Positions 23,108-34,842 are shown, numbered from the stretch's first letter. The stretch is DNA of 64,000 nt from Tricholoma matsutake (GCA_026075535.2 AP026540.1:13206001-13270000); one strand, 5' to 3'. Numbers and translations are program-made. Notes: generated by a model from the letters alone, not told the origin.

Positions 23108-23295
23108 TGTTGGACTTATTACTTCAAACTACATAGTTGTGACAGTGTGACCTCAGAGCTTACCAATTAGTTACCATGTTCATTTACTTCTTTGTAGTTC
23201 TTTACATGCTTGTTGAAGTCCAATACAAGCATGGAAATCTATCAACTGAGCTCTGTGTGGTCCCACTGCAAGTCATTTCTATACAAGCACATCAT
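23108..23295 (+). repeat. LTR fragment, TGTTGGAC family
   Basis: TGTTGGACTTATTACTTCAA and the following ~170 bp match 26663-26840 with a few differences. The second copy is preceded by a purine tract (GAGGGGGAG), so TGTTGGAC marks an LTR start of a probably copia-like element. Nothing coding between the two copies identifies the parent element. Confidence 0.55.
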
Positions 23296-24112
23296 GGGTG
23301 GCTCCCATTCACCACAGCTGCACTGAGGATCTATTCCAGTGCTGGGACTGTGCTTCTAGACTGGAAACTTGGTCATTAAGGAAATCCAAAAGCCCTGCTG
23401 GCACTTGCAGGCAGTTCTCTAAGGCCCTGAAATCTCTGGCAACAAATCTAGCTTCATTATTAATTATCCTCTGTTCTATTTGCTACAAAATCTCACTCTA
23501 GGCAACTTATAATGAGCCACCTCATAACTACCACCTCACACCACACCAAAACCCTACCAGACAAAAGATGCACCCAACACAAGTGTTATGCACATGGCAC
23601 AAGCCCCCAACAAAGCAAATGAATTGGTCAAGAATACATGGCTGCATCTCCTGAATCTAGGAGCTCGATGCCACTGACAAAACTTACCAAAACCCACAAA
23701 AACCCCAAATGGATGAAAAGCCCCAGAGCGGTGCATCAAATGCTACCCCAGGGGATAAGAGCCAAAAGGAGGAAAGGAGAGGGAGGTAGGAAATTGGCAA
23801 AAGGACTGATGAACCCAACTGCACAGCCATGAAAAGGAGTATATTACACTCCTCCACCTATTCCAGTTGGAATGCCCATTCCTATTGGAATTTCTGGAAT
23901 TCTGGGTAATTCCATTTACATGTATTTTTCTCACAATTCATAATTCTGATCGGACTGGAGGGTCAATTTTACCTCTGGAATCCCCAGAATCTACCCGGAC
24001 TCATTTTTACCTGGAACAGTTGGATCAACCAGATGCATGGCAACTAGCATAACCAGAATAACCAGAATAACCAGACTGCATGTGCTTTCCCAAATAAAAT
24101 TTTGATGTACAA

Positions 24113-24181
24113 CAAGAATCAAACACTCGACCTTGGGTCTGCACACATAACAGCATGCTTAACCACTGAGCTACCAAGCAA
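24113..24181 (-). other. tRNA-like sequence, Pol III A box
   Basis: On the minus strand TAGCTCAGTGGTTAAGC fits the tRNA A-box/D-arm consensus. A weaker B-box-like TGTTTGATTC follows about 35 nt later. No complete acceptor stem or anticodon arm forms, so it is a tRNA-derived relic, not a tRNA gene. Confidence 0.4.
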
Positions 24182-24402
24182 TTATTCTGCTACATACATT
24201 TAATACTTTTATTACCCAACCAAGGTATGTAGTTAATCACAGCCATTAACAGAATAATTAATAAGTATGCATACACATGACATGTGACACATGACTGCCA
24301 GCTCACAACCACCACCACCACTGTCGCCAATGCTGCCTCCTCCTCCTCTCCACTCTACCACCACCACTGTGTGTGCACCCACCACCAACTGGACAGAACG
24401 CG

Positions 24403-24502
24403 GGCCCAAATGACATCAATGGTCGTTTGGGCCATAGATAAGTTTTTTTCTTTTTTCTTTTTCTTTTTATCAATCAACTAATTGTAATTTATTGCTTTTT
24501 AG
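24403..24502 (+). repeat. Palindrome plus intron-like sequence (element I copy)
   Basis: GGCCCAAATGAC...GTCGTTTGGGCC (24403-24433) is followed by ATAGATAAGTTTTTTT and then CTTTTTAG/GCTATAT at 24502. The same order occurs in element II with an intact GTAAGT donor; here the donor is altered to ATAAGT. See the findings. Confidence 0.55.
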
Positions 24503-24784
24503 GCTATATACTACTGGGGATGACCTGTTGCAACAAAAAATGTGCAATGCATGCCCACAGCCACCCAATCCCCTCCTCCTCTTTCAAATGGGATGTGAGG
24601 CTGTCGACATGGGCTAGGTGGGTGCAGAGGGATGCCAGGAGACCCCAGAAGGGGGATACCTGCCTAGTAAGCAGCCACCAACCCCCATACATGTGCCATG
24701 TTGCACTGATGCACCCAAACCCCTCCCCCCCCCCCCCAAAAAAAAAAAAGACAGAAATCCAAGTGGGGGACAATGGCGACAAAC

Positions 24785-25200
24785 AATGACAAGCCACCCA
24801 CCTCCAGCCTCATGAGAAACTGCTCATAGAGTGGAACATGGGTGGAACGACACCCAGGCACAGGGACAGGAGACAACAATGACACACCACCTGCCCCCAG
24901 CCTCATGAGCAACTGCTTGTGGGGTGGATTGCAGGTGGAATGACAACAATGACAAGCCACCCACCCCCAGCCTCACGAGCAACTGCTCATGGGGTGAAAC
25001 ATGGGTGGAACGATGCCTAGGCACCCAAATAGGAGACGACAACACACCACCTGCCCCCAGCCTCACAAGCAACTGCTCGTGGGGTGGATCATGGGTGGAA
25101 TGATGCCCAGGTGCAGGGATAGGAGATGACAATGCACCACCCACCCCCAGCCTCATGAGCAACTGCTCGTGGGGTGGATCGTGGGTGGAACGACAGACAA
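24785..25200. repeat. Minisatellite with CGAGCA-AC-TGCTCG hairpin
   Basis: About five degenerate copies of a ~75-95 bp unit containing CACCCCCAGCCTCA, GAGCAACTGCTC, GTGGGGTGGA and GGGTGGAA. The core is a 6-bp perfect inverted repeat with a 2-nt loop. Related units occur at 33170-34310 and 58415-58535. Confidence 0.75.
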
Positions 25201-25557
25201 CAGTGGAGTTGCATCCCCTCCCCCTCCCCTGCACTTTGTGTGGGGAGGGATATTTTTGTACTTTTAATTATTTATTAGTATTGTGCCCCCCCTCCCCCAT
25301 TTTGCATGGGGGAGGGATTTTTTTCATGTTTTTCCCTCCCCCCTCATGTTTGGCATGAGAGGTTAGCTTTTTATGTATATAAATAAAACTCCCTCTCGCA
25401 TCTTGTGAGAGGGAGGATTTTTTGTTTATGTATATAATCACAATCATGCCCACTCCCTCACATTCAATGTGAGGGATGTGGTTAATTAAAAAAATTTGAT
25501 CTTAACTACTTCAAAAAAAATTAGAGTGTCATGAATAAACATTATATTACTAACTAA

Positions 25558-25660
25558 TAATTCTCCTGTGGCTCAACTGGTTAAGCACACATGTTTGGTT
25601 TGTCATGTGATCACTCTAATCAAGGTGTCTTGAGTTCAATCCTTACTCTGCACAAATATA
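25558..25660 (+). other. tRNA-like sequence, Pol III A and B boxes
   Basis: TGGCTCAACTGGTTAAGC fits an A box and GAGTTCAATCC fits a B box about 50 nt downstream, on the plus strand. The block aligns with the reverse complement of 24113-24181. No full cloverleaf is apparent. It may act as a Pol III promoter, as in SINEs. Confidence 0.45.
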
Positions 25661-25815
25661 TTTTGTAGGCACTTTGACAACTTAAGACTTGAAATTTGAC
25701 TACCCATTAGGGTATATACTCTAAGTTGAGCATCTGGAGTAACCAGAATCTGGTCGGAATAACTGGAATCCAGTGGACTCCGGTGAGTCCGATCAGAATA
25801 GGTGGAGGAGTGTAA

Positions 25816-26662
25816 ATTACTGATGAAAAGCAACGATGTGAGAGGGAGACAGAATGAATCTAGCGAATGCAACAACGTACTTTCAAGCCCACCCACCCAT
25901 TCCCTTACACAATGAATCATGATGCACTAAATGTGAATATATTATATAACAGGTTCAATCTGCATGTCAACACTAGGAACAAAGGGGGGGAAAGTCTAAT
26001 TGGGAGATACTTAAGAGTGTGACATCCAACTTAATGGGGAGAGTAAGGGGTAGTCACCCCAGGCTACTGCTGAGAGAGGAGTGAGATGAAGGAAGGCAGA
26101 TGAGAGGTGAAGGCTAGGAAGGAGAAGGAAGGGCAAAGAGTAGGCGAGGACAGGCAGATGAGATATGATGCAACCCCTGACCGCTGACACAAGAAACAGG
26201 CAAAGGCCAGGTGGACAAGACAAGAGATGACTGCCAACTACACCAACATATACCCATTGGTACAACTGACCACACCACCAAAACATTGGGAGGAAGGCAC
26301 AAACTCAGGAGGTCTATCATGACAATAAACTGAGCCGGGACCAAAACGTCAAGTGGGGACAATTGAGAAAGTCCAGCAAGACTAGATAAACTGCAACTTG
26401 ACATCAAAAACCCTCAGCATGCATGCACAGAACCAATCATACAGGAGCATCAGTGGTGCAGCAAACTGACAACACCTTTTTTGGGAACCATCCTTCATTC
26501 ACTGATATTCACAGCACACCAATGTGCACCATCATTCATTCCTCATTCAACACTCCTTACATTGCTCTGATTAAGGGGGAGCCAAGTCATTCATTGAGGG
26601 GGAGTAAGTATACTCCATTTTACATTCTTTTATCCTTCACAACTTCTTTGTTTGAGGGGGAG
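25816..26662. other. Repeat-derived interval, nothing assigned
   Basis: Only low-quality frames. Purine tracts AAGGGGGAG and GAGGGGGAG near 26573, 26598 and 26654 resemble copia-type polypurine tracts ahead of an LTR, so this is probably the eroded 3' end of a copia-like element. Confidence 0.3.
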
Positions 26663-26840
26663 TGTTGGACTTATTACTTCAAACTACATAGTTGTGACAG
26701 TGTGACCTCAGAGCTTACTGATTAGTTACAATGTTTGTTTACTTGTTTGTAGTTCTTTATGTGCTTGTTGAGGTCCAACACAAGCACAGAAATCTATCAA
26801 CTGAACTCTGCATGGTCCCACCACAAGTCATTTGTATACC
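26663..26840 (+). repeat. LTR fragment, TGTTGGAC family (second copy)
   Basis: Begins right after the purine tract GAGGGGGAG; matches 23108-23295. Truncated near 26840, followed by a TTTTGGTCC...GGACCAAAA stem-loop and then the DIRS element. Confidence 0.55.
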
Positions 26841-26928
26841 ATCAATTTCACAAATTTTGGTCCAAAAGTGTGGCTGAATGGACCAAAACAGCAACAGCAA
26901 CAACCACATTGGGATGAACAGGTCGTTG

Positions 26929-27146
26929 TAAAGGCGGGTTCTGAGGGTAAGGAGCCTTTTTGGAGGCCTCTGCACCACTCCAAGCCATCTCACACCTAGC
27001 TCCGCTATCCATGCCGAGCTCTGCTCAATCTCCTAATCATGCTGTCCATAGTCAGGTACTAGGGTCTAGCAGATGCCGGGCTATAGGAAGTTTCAGTGTG
27101 ATTAGGAGGTTTTCTTGTGTTGCTTTCTTTCGACCTCCATCTCATT
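26929..27146 (+). repeat. Direct repeat A1 of the DIRS element
   Basis: Starts TAAAGGCGGGTTC, contains GGTAAGGAGCCTTTT and GATGCCGGGCTATAGGAAG; about 93-95% identical by eye to 31772-31989. Confidence 0.85.
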
Positions 27147-27518
27147 TACAAGCAACACAGGTAAGTGCTTCATGCTCATTGTTGGTCCAGCCTCTCACTA
27201 TTGCATTTGGTTGTTATCCAAGGCTTTGCCTTGAGAGTTCCATCTCATGCTTCAACAACTACTTACATTGTGAGGGTTTCCACCATTCTTCCTAGATATA
27301 TACTCAGTTAGGGCCTCACTTCACAGGATCCAGCTGGTGTTATCTTTTAGCTGTTGCTACCTCACCCAGTTGGATTCTCGTAGTGAGTAGTGACTTTAGT
27401 TGCTCCTATCGACGTTTATCCCTTATTCGGGTGCATCCAGGCCTTATCGATTAGTTCTCGGAACGTTCAATATTTTCACAGCATTTACTACCTTGTCATC
27501 ACTCACTTTCTCTGTATG

Positions 27519-28695
27519 TCAAATGCACCCTCTCACCATGGAAGCCCTCTGGGTGACAATAGTGACAACATTCATGCATGTGCTGAAGCATGCCAGAAGT
27601 TGGTGGATGAGGCTGTCACAGGCACCATTAGTGGACCAGTCTTCCTCAAAGGCCTTAAGGGTACAGGGGCTACACCTGATGAGGCAAGGGACTATATCAA
27701 ACAGCTTTCTGAGCATAGGAGCCAGGCTGTCACCAGTTCAGCCAATTTGGGAGGGCCTCAACCACTCCCGGATGTCACTGCACCTTCCAACCAGATTGAT
27801 GCTGCTACTTCAGTGGCATGGGCCCTATTGCGTGCAAAAGTCAACCATCTCCAATCAACGACTTTACAATCAACCCCTATTCACAATGGGTCTATTTCAG
27901 ATGAGATTGCCAATCTCTTGGGCCTTTCCAATGTTAAGGGAGCCATTCCAGCATCTGTACTCACTAAAGCTCCTCTTGGTCTACAGCCCACAGAGCTCGC
28001 AAGATATCCTCATTAACAAGGCTCAGTTCACTCCTGTTGTGGATCCTCTGCCACATACTATCTGGCGTAAAATCCTCCTCGACCTTTTTGTTGATTTTGA
28101 GAAACTTTTCACATCAATGGATAAGGGCTACGACCACCATGATGATCCAAAGGACTTTGGAGTGGGTTATGTGCTTGTTAAAAAGTACCAGGCTTTCTCT
28201 AAATGCCCTCTGTGTACCAAGGCCGATTGGGCACAGGTATTCAGCACATGGTCTGGAGGCATCACTTTCTTCTTTCCTCACCACGATGTGGAGTTGCGTG
28301 AGTATAGGATCATTGTCATGGATCTTTTCCGAGCTGCACCTTCGAATCCACTCATTGCTATCTTGTTCAATGTCCACGTTCACAACAAATACTCCAAGAA
28401 GCCATTCCACCTCAATGATCGGGACCAACTTAATCTTCCGCTCCTTATGCAAATGCTTTCTATGACTCCATCAGCTTCTCCTTGTGCAAATAAGTGTGTG
28501 GCCTTGTCTCAGCCTATGGCTTCTGGTAGTAACCAGAAGTGTGCTGATGTTCCATGCTGTAACTGGAGCTTCAGTATGTGCAAGGCTGAGGTATGCCCCA
28601 ATCGTAGGAAGCATGGCATCTGCTGTGTTTGTGGTGAAGGACATCGAGCAAGGGACAACGAGCCATGCTTTGCTGTCCTCCAAACTCACAATTGA
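27519..28695 (+). pseudogene. DIRS ORF1, gag-like with Cys-rich C-terminus
   Basis: From ATG 27519 (MSNAPSHHGSPLGDN) one frame runs to 28014 (CAEACQKLVDEAVTG, GTGATPDEARDYIKQL). A +1 shift near 28000 joins it to the frame ending at 28695 (IWRKILLDLFVDFEKLF, YRIIVMDLFRAAP). The end is Cys/His-rich: CCNWSFSMCKAEVC, then CCVCGEGHRARDNEPC, a likely zinc-binding nucleic-acid module in place of a CCHC knuckle. This layout is common in basidiomycete DIRS-like elements as I remember them. Located directly before RT. Confidence 0.65.
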
Positions 28696-30588
28696 ACGGG
28701 AGTTGCTTGAGGCAGGGGAGAACATGGCTACATTCATTGAGAAGGGATCTTGGACATTTAATAGTTCTTCCCTGTCTTTAAAGTGTAAACTGGCAGACTC
28801 TCTTGATGCCCCTCGGTTCCACCAAGGTTTTGTGTGGTCTGATAGTTCCAATAATTATATCTCTCCTTCAGCCCTTTACACTGAGTTTGCTCTACCTCTG
28901 CCATCACCACCTCAACACCTCCTCAATGACATAACAATCCAAGCATCGCTTTGATCACTGGGTGATTCAGTTAAAGTTGAGACCCCTTTCGATGTGGACA
29001 AGTTTGAACTCCTGCTGGCTGACCACCCCAATCAGCCTTTCATGCAGTCAGTTATGACAGGGCTTTGTGAAGGATTCTGGCCTTTTGATGAAGGAGAGTG
29101 GAAAATCGAGTTGGAAGAGGTCATACCTAACTATGATTCTGACCCTGAACATGCTGATGCTATTCATGCCTTTTGCAATCAGGAAATTGCTGCAGGACAA
29201 TGGTCTGACTCTCTGCCTAGTATGGAGCTGCTTCCTGGGATGAAGATCTCTCCCATGTTCATTGTCTGGCAGAACAAGAAACCGCGGGTCATCACAGATC
29301 ATTCATGCTCAGGAATAAATGATGGTATTCCTCGCACAGATGCTAAAGTCAAGTATGACAATATGCATACTTTTGGTCAGACACTACATGATGCTTGCAA
29401 CGCTAATCCTGGTAAATGTTTGGTGACCTTCAAATCTGATGTAGTGTCCACCTTCCTCAACCTCCCAGCACATTCCATCTTCCAACTCCATCAAGTGGTA
29501 GAGGTTGAGGGAAAATTGTATATTGTGCGCTGCCTTGTGTTTGGTAATCGCATGTCTCCACGAAGTTGGTGTGCTGTGTCTGGCCTGCTGTGCTGGTAAG
29601 GTGTCTGGAAATTTAACATCAATGACTTACATGTGTACATGGATGACTTCTTTGGCTGGGATTATGCTGACAACTCAGTTTGGTACCGAGGGAGGTTATG
29701 GCCATGTTGACAAGTGCAGCTTTTGGTGCTCTGGGAGTCAATTTCTTGCCCTTTTGAAGATCAGAAACAGGATCATGGAGAGGTCCTCAAAATAATTGGA
29801 TTTTGGGTGGACATCAATGCCAGTAGTATTTCCTTGCCCCCAAACTCCATATCCGATGGTATTGCAAAGATTGATCATTTTCTCGCCACCCCAGATCGCT
29901 CACCAGCACTTCAAGCTTGGCAACATTTGGGCATCTCAACTGGATGCTGAATGTTCTTCCTTGGGGTTGGCCCACATTGACAGAATTGTACCAAAAAATC
30001 AGTGGAAAGAACTGGTCTCATTGCGGGATTCCCATCAATGCAGCCATGAGGGTCGACCTGTCTTGGTTGAAGGATGTTATTCCTTCTGCCATAGGCATTC
30101 AGTTCACTGATGTGGGTCTGTGGTCTGATCAAGAGGCTGACATGGTGATGTGGACAGATGCAAGCCTTTGCAATGCCTTATCCTTTGTCTATTCAAATAA
30201 AGGATTTCTGTACCCCATCAAGGCTCCCCCAGAAGGAACGAAAGTCAACATCTTCTTTCTAGAACTCTTGGCTATTGCTTCTGCTGTTCATCACACTGGG
30301 TCACTTTCTCAACCACCTCGTCATATTCTCATTTGGACTGACAGTTTGGATTCTGTCGCAGTCTTGAATTCACTCCACACGGCTGAGTCCTTGCATAATG
30401 CACCACTACTGGCCATTGCTGAGGTCATCATGCACACAGGCATGGACTTACGAGTACGATTCATCGAAGGAAAAATGAATGTACGTGCCGATATGCTGTC
30501 TCATCTGCTGATAGACGAGTACCAGAGGAAATTTCCTGCTGACTGCATCCACCGCTTTACTCCTCCATGGGAGCTTCTGCTGGTGTGA
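28696..30588 (+). pseudogene. DIRS RT and RNase H
   Basis: RT blocks: PMFIVWQNKKPRVITDHS (about 29255), VTFKSDVVSTFLNLPAHS, IVRCLVFGNRMSPRSW, and active site VYMDDFFGW at about 29634-29660 with both Asp intact. After several frameshifts come GFWVDINASSISLPP and LNWMLNVLPWGWPTLTEL. RNase H-like blocks follow in a 223-codon frame: MVMWTDASLCNALSFVYS, FFLELLAIASAVHH and ILIWTDSLDSVAVLNSL, ending at 30588. Breaks at about 28952, 29599 and 29795 prevent one product. Confidence 0.75.
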
Positions 30589-30660
30589 TGGAGAGGGTGC
30601 TTTTGAGCACACTGGGGGGATGATCGACTGTGCCTTGCATGCATCGCCCCCCCATGGATC

Positions 30661-31591
30661 TTGCTGATCTGGATGCTTGAACTCTCTACCTACAGGTCAA
30701 CTCCATCGAGCGCTCCACTTCTAAAAACTATGCTACTGGGGCTCATGATTACATCAATTTTTGTATTTTGCACTCACTTCCGCTTGACCCCACACCAACA
30801 ACCTTGTCTCATTATATTGCATACTTCTCCCAGTTCATTGCCTCCAGTCCAAAGTACTTAACGGGTGTCCAGCATTTCCTGCAGGACATATATCCCGAGT
30901 TCAATGCTAATCGCATGCATGCACTGGTTAAAACAACTATTCAAGGTTCAAAGAAGGTGCGGGTGGATCCTGTGCAACAAAAACTCCCTCTTCGAATTGC
31001 ACATTTGCAATCCTTTCTGAATGTGGTGTGATGTACAGGGACATATGATGACTTCATATTCACCATGTTGCTGTCCTGTGCTTTTTATGGATGCCATCGA
31101 ATGGGCAATTTGGTCCAGAAGAATGATCAGAGCCTGTTCGACTGGCAAAAGATCATTAAGCGACCATCTGTCATGTTCGAGAATGGACATGTACAGTATC
31201 ATTTGCCCTACCATAAGGGCGATCCTTTCTTCCATGGAACAAATGTTCTTTTTATGTCTCAAGAGGTTGCCGACCCTGTTTATTTGCTAACAGAGTATCT
31301 CTGTTGGCATGATCATCTCCATGGTGCCAAGGCCACACTGTTCCTGCAGGAAAATGGTTCTCACCCATCATGCTCTTGGTTTGAGTTGAAGTTCTTTGCT
31401 GTTCTTGACTGTTGTTTTGGGGACATTCTGCTCGTACTGGTTGTGCCACCTTTTTAGCATCCTTGGGTGTGTCAGAATCAGTCATCCAAGCAATAGGACA
31501 GTGGTCTTCAGAGGCTTGGAAGATATACATTCATGAAAACCCTGCTGTTAGAGTGGAACAAGAGCTGGCGGCTATCCGACTGCAAAAGTAA
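30661..31591 (+). pseudogene. DIRS tyrosine recombinase
   Basis: N-terminal part: PTTLSHYIAYFSQFIA, YLTGVQHFLQDIYPEF, KVRVDPVQQKLPLRIAHL. Catalytic part: box I Arg in FYGCHRMGNLVQKND (about 31085), then YHLPYHKGDPFFHG, box II HSART (His-x-x-Arg, about 31424-31435) and the nucleophile Tyr in WKIYIHENP (about 31525). Stop at 31589-31591. The R-H-R-Y set is therefore readable, but frameshifts near 31030 and 31410 break the ORF. This enzyme integrates a circular cDNA by strand exchange, so no target duplication is expected. Confidence 0.75.
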
Positions 31592-31771
31592 TTGCTCACT
31601 GATCACTGCTCCTCGCCTTCCATCTTTTTCACACCTCCACCACCCCCTCACACAACACAAACAGCACCTTTTAGCATGTCCGCCTCATTGCCTATCTATT
31701 TCGGGGTCCACTTACTGGGTGGACCTCTGTTTACGCTACACTCGTGTTGAGCCACGTGGCAGAGGTTGTCA

Positions 31772-31989
31772 TAAAGGCGGGTTCCAAGGGTAAGGAGCCT
31801 TTTCGGAGGCCTCTGCGCCGCTCCAAACCATCTCACACCTAGCTCCGCTATCTGTGCCGAGCTCCACTCAATCTCCTAATCGTGCTGTCCATAGTCAGGT
31901 GCTAGGGTCTAGCAGATGCCGGGCTATAGGAAGTTTCAGTGTGATTAGGAGGTTTTCTTGTGTTGCTTTCTTTCGACCTCCATCTCGTT
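31772..31989 (+). repeat. Direct repeat A2 of the DIRS element
   Basis: Direct copy of A1; followed at once by unrelated sequence starting ACCGAAACTATTGTTTTCAG, which recurs at about 32662. Confidence 0.85.
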
Positions 31990-32032
31990 ACCGAAACTAT
32001 TGTTTTCAGCAAGAATTTCAGTTGACCTGAAA

Positions 32033-32580
32033 ACCTCTGCCGCGTGGCTCAACACGAGTGTAGCGTGAACAGAGGTCCGCCTACTGAGGTCCGCCCAGTA
32101 AGCAGACCCCGAAATAGATAGGCAACGAGGCGGACATGTGACTATATACGCAAAGACCATTTGACTATGTAGACCATTTTACTAAATGTAAAAAGAAACA
32201 CAAATAAGAAAAGAAAAAAAAAGAAAAGGGAAGTGGTGGGTGGGCCGCGAAAATATTGAATGTTCCGAGAACTAATCGATAAGGCCTGGATGCACCCGAA
32301 TAAGGGATAAACGTCGATAGGAGCAACTAAAGTTACTACTCACTACGAGAATCCAACTGGGTGAGGTAGCAACAGCTAAAAGATAACACCAGCTGGATCC
32401 TGTGAAGTGAGGCCCTAACTGAGTATATACCTAGGAAGAATGGTGGAAACCCCCACAATGTAAGTAGTTGTTGAAGCACGAGATGGAACTCTCAAGGCGA
32501 AGCCTTGGATAACAACCAAATGCAATAGTGAGAGGCTGGACCAACAATGAGCGCGAAGCGCTTACCTGTGTTGCTTGTAA
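32033..32580 (-). mobile_element. Inverted, internally deleted copy of the DIRS element
   Basis: 32246-32580 is the reverse complement of the leader 27147-27480 (about 95% by eye), and 32033-32139 is the reverse complement of 31674-31766, just before A2. All coding sequence is missing between them. The copy lies tail to tail with the large element. Sequences ACCGAAA..ATTGTTTTC and CAGTTGACCTGAAAACCT flank it on both sides (about 31988-32034 and 32660-32712). Confidence 0.7.
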
Positions 32581-32712
32581 TCTTTCAGGTGACCTGAAAC
32601 CTAGTTTCACTACACCTCAAATTAGCAATTTCAGGCTGCAACGTGATACAAATTCAGTATTGTGACCGAAATGATTGTTTTCGGCAGAATTTTCAGTTGA
32701 TCCGAAAACCTG

Positions 32713-34420
32713 CTGCTGCTCCCGATGTGAACAACAACTGCAACCGCGGCGACAACGGCAACAGCAACATCAACCACAACTGGGGCTCGAGACGCAGATC
32801 CATTCCGAGCCCTTGATATGTTTTTCCTTGTAAAGTGCTAACCTATGCACGGGGAACTGCTGAGCACAACGCCAGCAACGGGCTGCAGGCGCACATGCGG
32901 AGGCTCAGTGAGACAACCAGCCTAGTAGGTTTTATTTTTTCAACTTTTCTTACTCTATTAATGATTATCTACAACGGACTACGCATAGATAACAGGAGTG
33001 ACCCAGTACCTGCAAATGGCTCGAGGAGGCTGCAGAGGAGAAGTGGGAGGCCTTCGGAACACGGTCCTGCCAGGTAAGCACCTACCGACGGCAACGTCAC
33101 TGACAGCCACCCCCCCGAACAGGGATTACCGCCAAAGCGACGCAATGACGGCCTAAGCCGACAACTCACTTGCCCCACGCCTGTGAGCCACGGGTGGATC
33201 GCGAGTCCAAGAAGCAACCGACGATGGCACCCGTCCCCAGCCCTGCGAGCAACTGCTCGTGGGGTGGATTGCGGGTGCTAATAGGCCAGGCCGGGTAAAA
33301 TGCAATGACAACAACAACAACAACACCATGCAGCACCACCCATGGCTGCAAACGAGCCACCACACGAGCAACGCGGCCCAAACGATGATACACGTCGTTT
33401 GGGCCATAGTAAGTTTTTTTTTTTGCTCTTTCATATTATTACATACTAATTATTTCGTTGTTTTAGGCTATATCTTTGCAACCCCAGGCAGGCCCAAGCA
33501 CGCAGCCCGGACGACAAACGGATAAACAAGGAACAAAAGGGCGTGGATGGGGAACGACGACAATAACGACAGACGATGGAAGGGACTGGGGTGCTCGGGG
33601 CATTTACGCCGGTGCCAAGGCAGACACGGGAAAGGGAGGGACGAACAACGATGGGAGCGGGGACGTCCCCTGGGCCCTAAGTAAGTTTTCTTGTTTGTTT
33701 CTTCTACGAACTTACAGGAATACCGATGACGACAAAGAGGGGGCGAACAGGGATGCCGACACCCCCACGCCTGCGAGCGACTGTTCGCAGGGTGGATTGT
33801 GGGTGCTACCATCCAACGACGACGGGGAGGACTCCATGAACGCCCAGGATGACCACAAGGACCTCAACAGCACCGACCACGACCACAGCAGCACCCTGAA
33901 CCACCGCCGTGAGCGACTGCTTAGAGGGTGGAAGCAGGGAGCAACGAGGAGGGGACGGGGACGGGGATGACGACGATGCGAACGAGGAGACGGGTAGGGA
34001 TGACAGGGGACGACACGAGGAAAGGGGGAAACGACCGCCCAAAGTTTTTTTTTCCATTTCATTTTCGTGCAACTGACGTGTGCCAGGGCCCAAGCACGAC
34101 TGAACAATGCACCACTCGCCCCCTGCCCCACCGAGCAACTGCTCGTGGGGTGGATGGTGGGTGGAACGAGGACGACATGCCGGCGACCCATCACTAGCAC
34201 CATAACCGGATGACGACGCCAGCACCAACATCACCCAGTCGCCCACGGCAAGGCACCCACCCCCACCCCCACGAGCTCCTGCTCGTAGGGTGGTTCGTGG
34301 ATGTCTATGGAACCACGGCGAGGGAGATGAGGGGAGACGGCGCCTCCAGCACCCCCACCCCACCACTGCAAGAACGCAGAAGTACAGAGCTTGGAGTGGG
34401 TGAAGCAGGGGACGGGAGCT
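32713..34420. mobile_element. Hairpin-rich repeat element II (borders uncertain)
   Basis: Carries at least five diverged minisatellite units (around 33172, 33243, 33770, 34125, 34265) with GAGCAACTGCTC and GGGTGGATxGxGGGTG, and palindrome-intron modules at 33375-33466 and about 33655-33715. A 164-codon plus frame (33476-33970) crosses several units and is Asp/Asn/Gly-rich and repeat-derived; I do not call it a gene. CpG is abundant here, unlike in the retroelements, so this copy may be younger or unmethylated. No terminal repeats were found. Confidence 0.5.
33375..33466 (+). repeat. Palindrome joined to a complete intron-like module
   Basis: GGCCCAAACGA...CGTTTGGGCC (33375-33405) is followed by CATA and a canonical intron: donor GTAAGT at 33409, branch-like TACTAAT at 33444-33450, acceptor TTTTAG ending 33466 (58 nt). 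Confidence 0.65.
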
Positions 34421-34842
34421 GTGAAATGGCAAATTACTTCGGTAGAGCTAGTTATTTGTTATCGCTCTTATAGTAGTTTCATATATGATTGTTTATTTTT
34501 ACATTTGGCGAGTAAATGCCAACTAAGGCATCAGGACACTAATTTTAAGGAAACAATGCTAGATTAGACACCTCGCCAAAGGAACCAGTTTAATATTGGA
34601 AAGTTCACTAATTGACAGAAAACTCACTTAGGGCGACAATTTTGGGGGTAATACAATGAAACTTCCAGTAATTATGCTAAATTTGCAAATGAGGTTTTCC
34701 TGATGTGAGCGTTAGCGCAGCTCAGACATGGGAATGAGCCGCTTGGGTGGGCAGGATCATCTGCGTCGTGGTTTGCAGCTCGAGAACAGATTTTGAGTGA
34801 CTGAGGTGTAAAATTTTAAATATGGTAGATGGCCCTGCATAT
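34421..34842. other. Host-like intergenic sequence
   Basis: No supportable frame or repeat beyond a short GGTGGGTGGGTGGGTG run at about 34854. Confidence 0.3.

Larger units (their letters stand above)
23844..25815. mobile_element. Inverted-repeat element I with tRNA-like ends and hairpin minisatellite
   Basis: Both ends share TTACACTCCTCCACCTATTC as terminal inverted repeats (23844-23863 and 25796-25815). Similarity continues more weakly for about 270 bp inward and includes a tRNA-like block at each end, pointing outward. The interior holds a GGCCCAAA palindrome next to intron-like sequence (24403-24502), a C/A homopolymer stretch, and five or so minisatellite units (24785-25200). No transposase is visible, so it is non-autonomous or not a transposon. 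No clear target-site duplication was found. Confidence 0.55.
26929..31989 (+). mobile_element. DIRS-type (tyrosine recombinase) retrotransposon
   Basis: Order on the plus strand: direct repeat A1 (26929-27146), leader, Cys-rich gag-like ORF1, RT-RNase H, tyrosine recombinase, direct repeat A2 (31772-31989). The recombinase in place of a DDE integrase, and the absence of LTR-type TG...CA ends, place it in the DIRS order. The 218-bp repeats are direct, more like the PAT/Ngaro arrangement than the inverted ends of DIRS1. Frameshifts and stops in all three ORFs show decay, although catalytic residues remain. Confidence 0.8.

Noticed and set aside
24113..25660. Functional tRNA genes
   Set aside because: A- and B-box matches are present, but no acceptor stem or complete cloverleaf forms.
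26929..31989. A LTR-retrotransposon with 218-bp LTRs
   Set aside because: Repeats lack TG...CA ends and target duplication, and the element encodes a tyrosine recombinase, not a DDE integrase.
33476..33970. 164-codon plus-strand frame in element II
   Set aside because: It crosses intron-like and minisatellite sequence and has repeat-derived composition.
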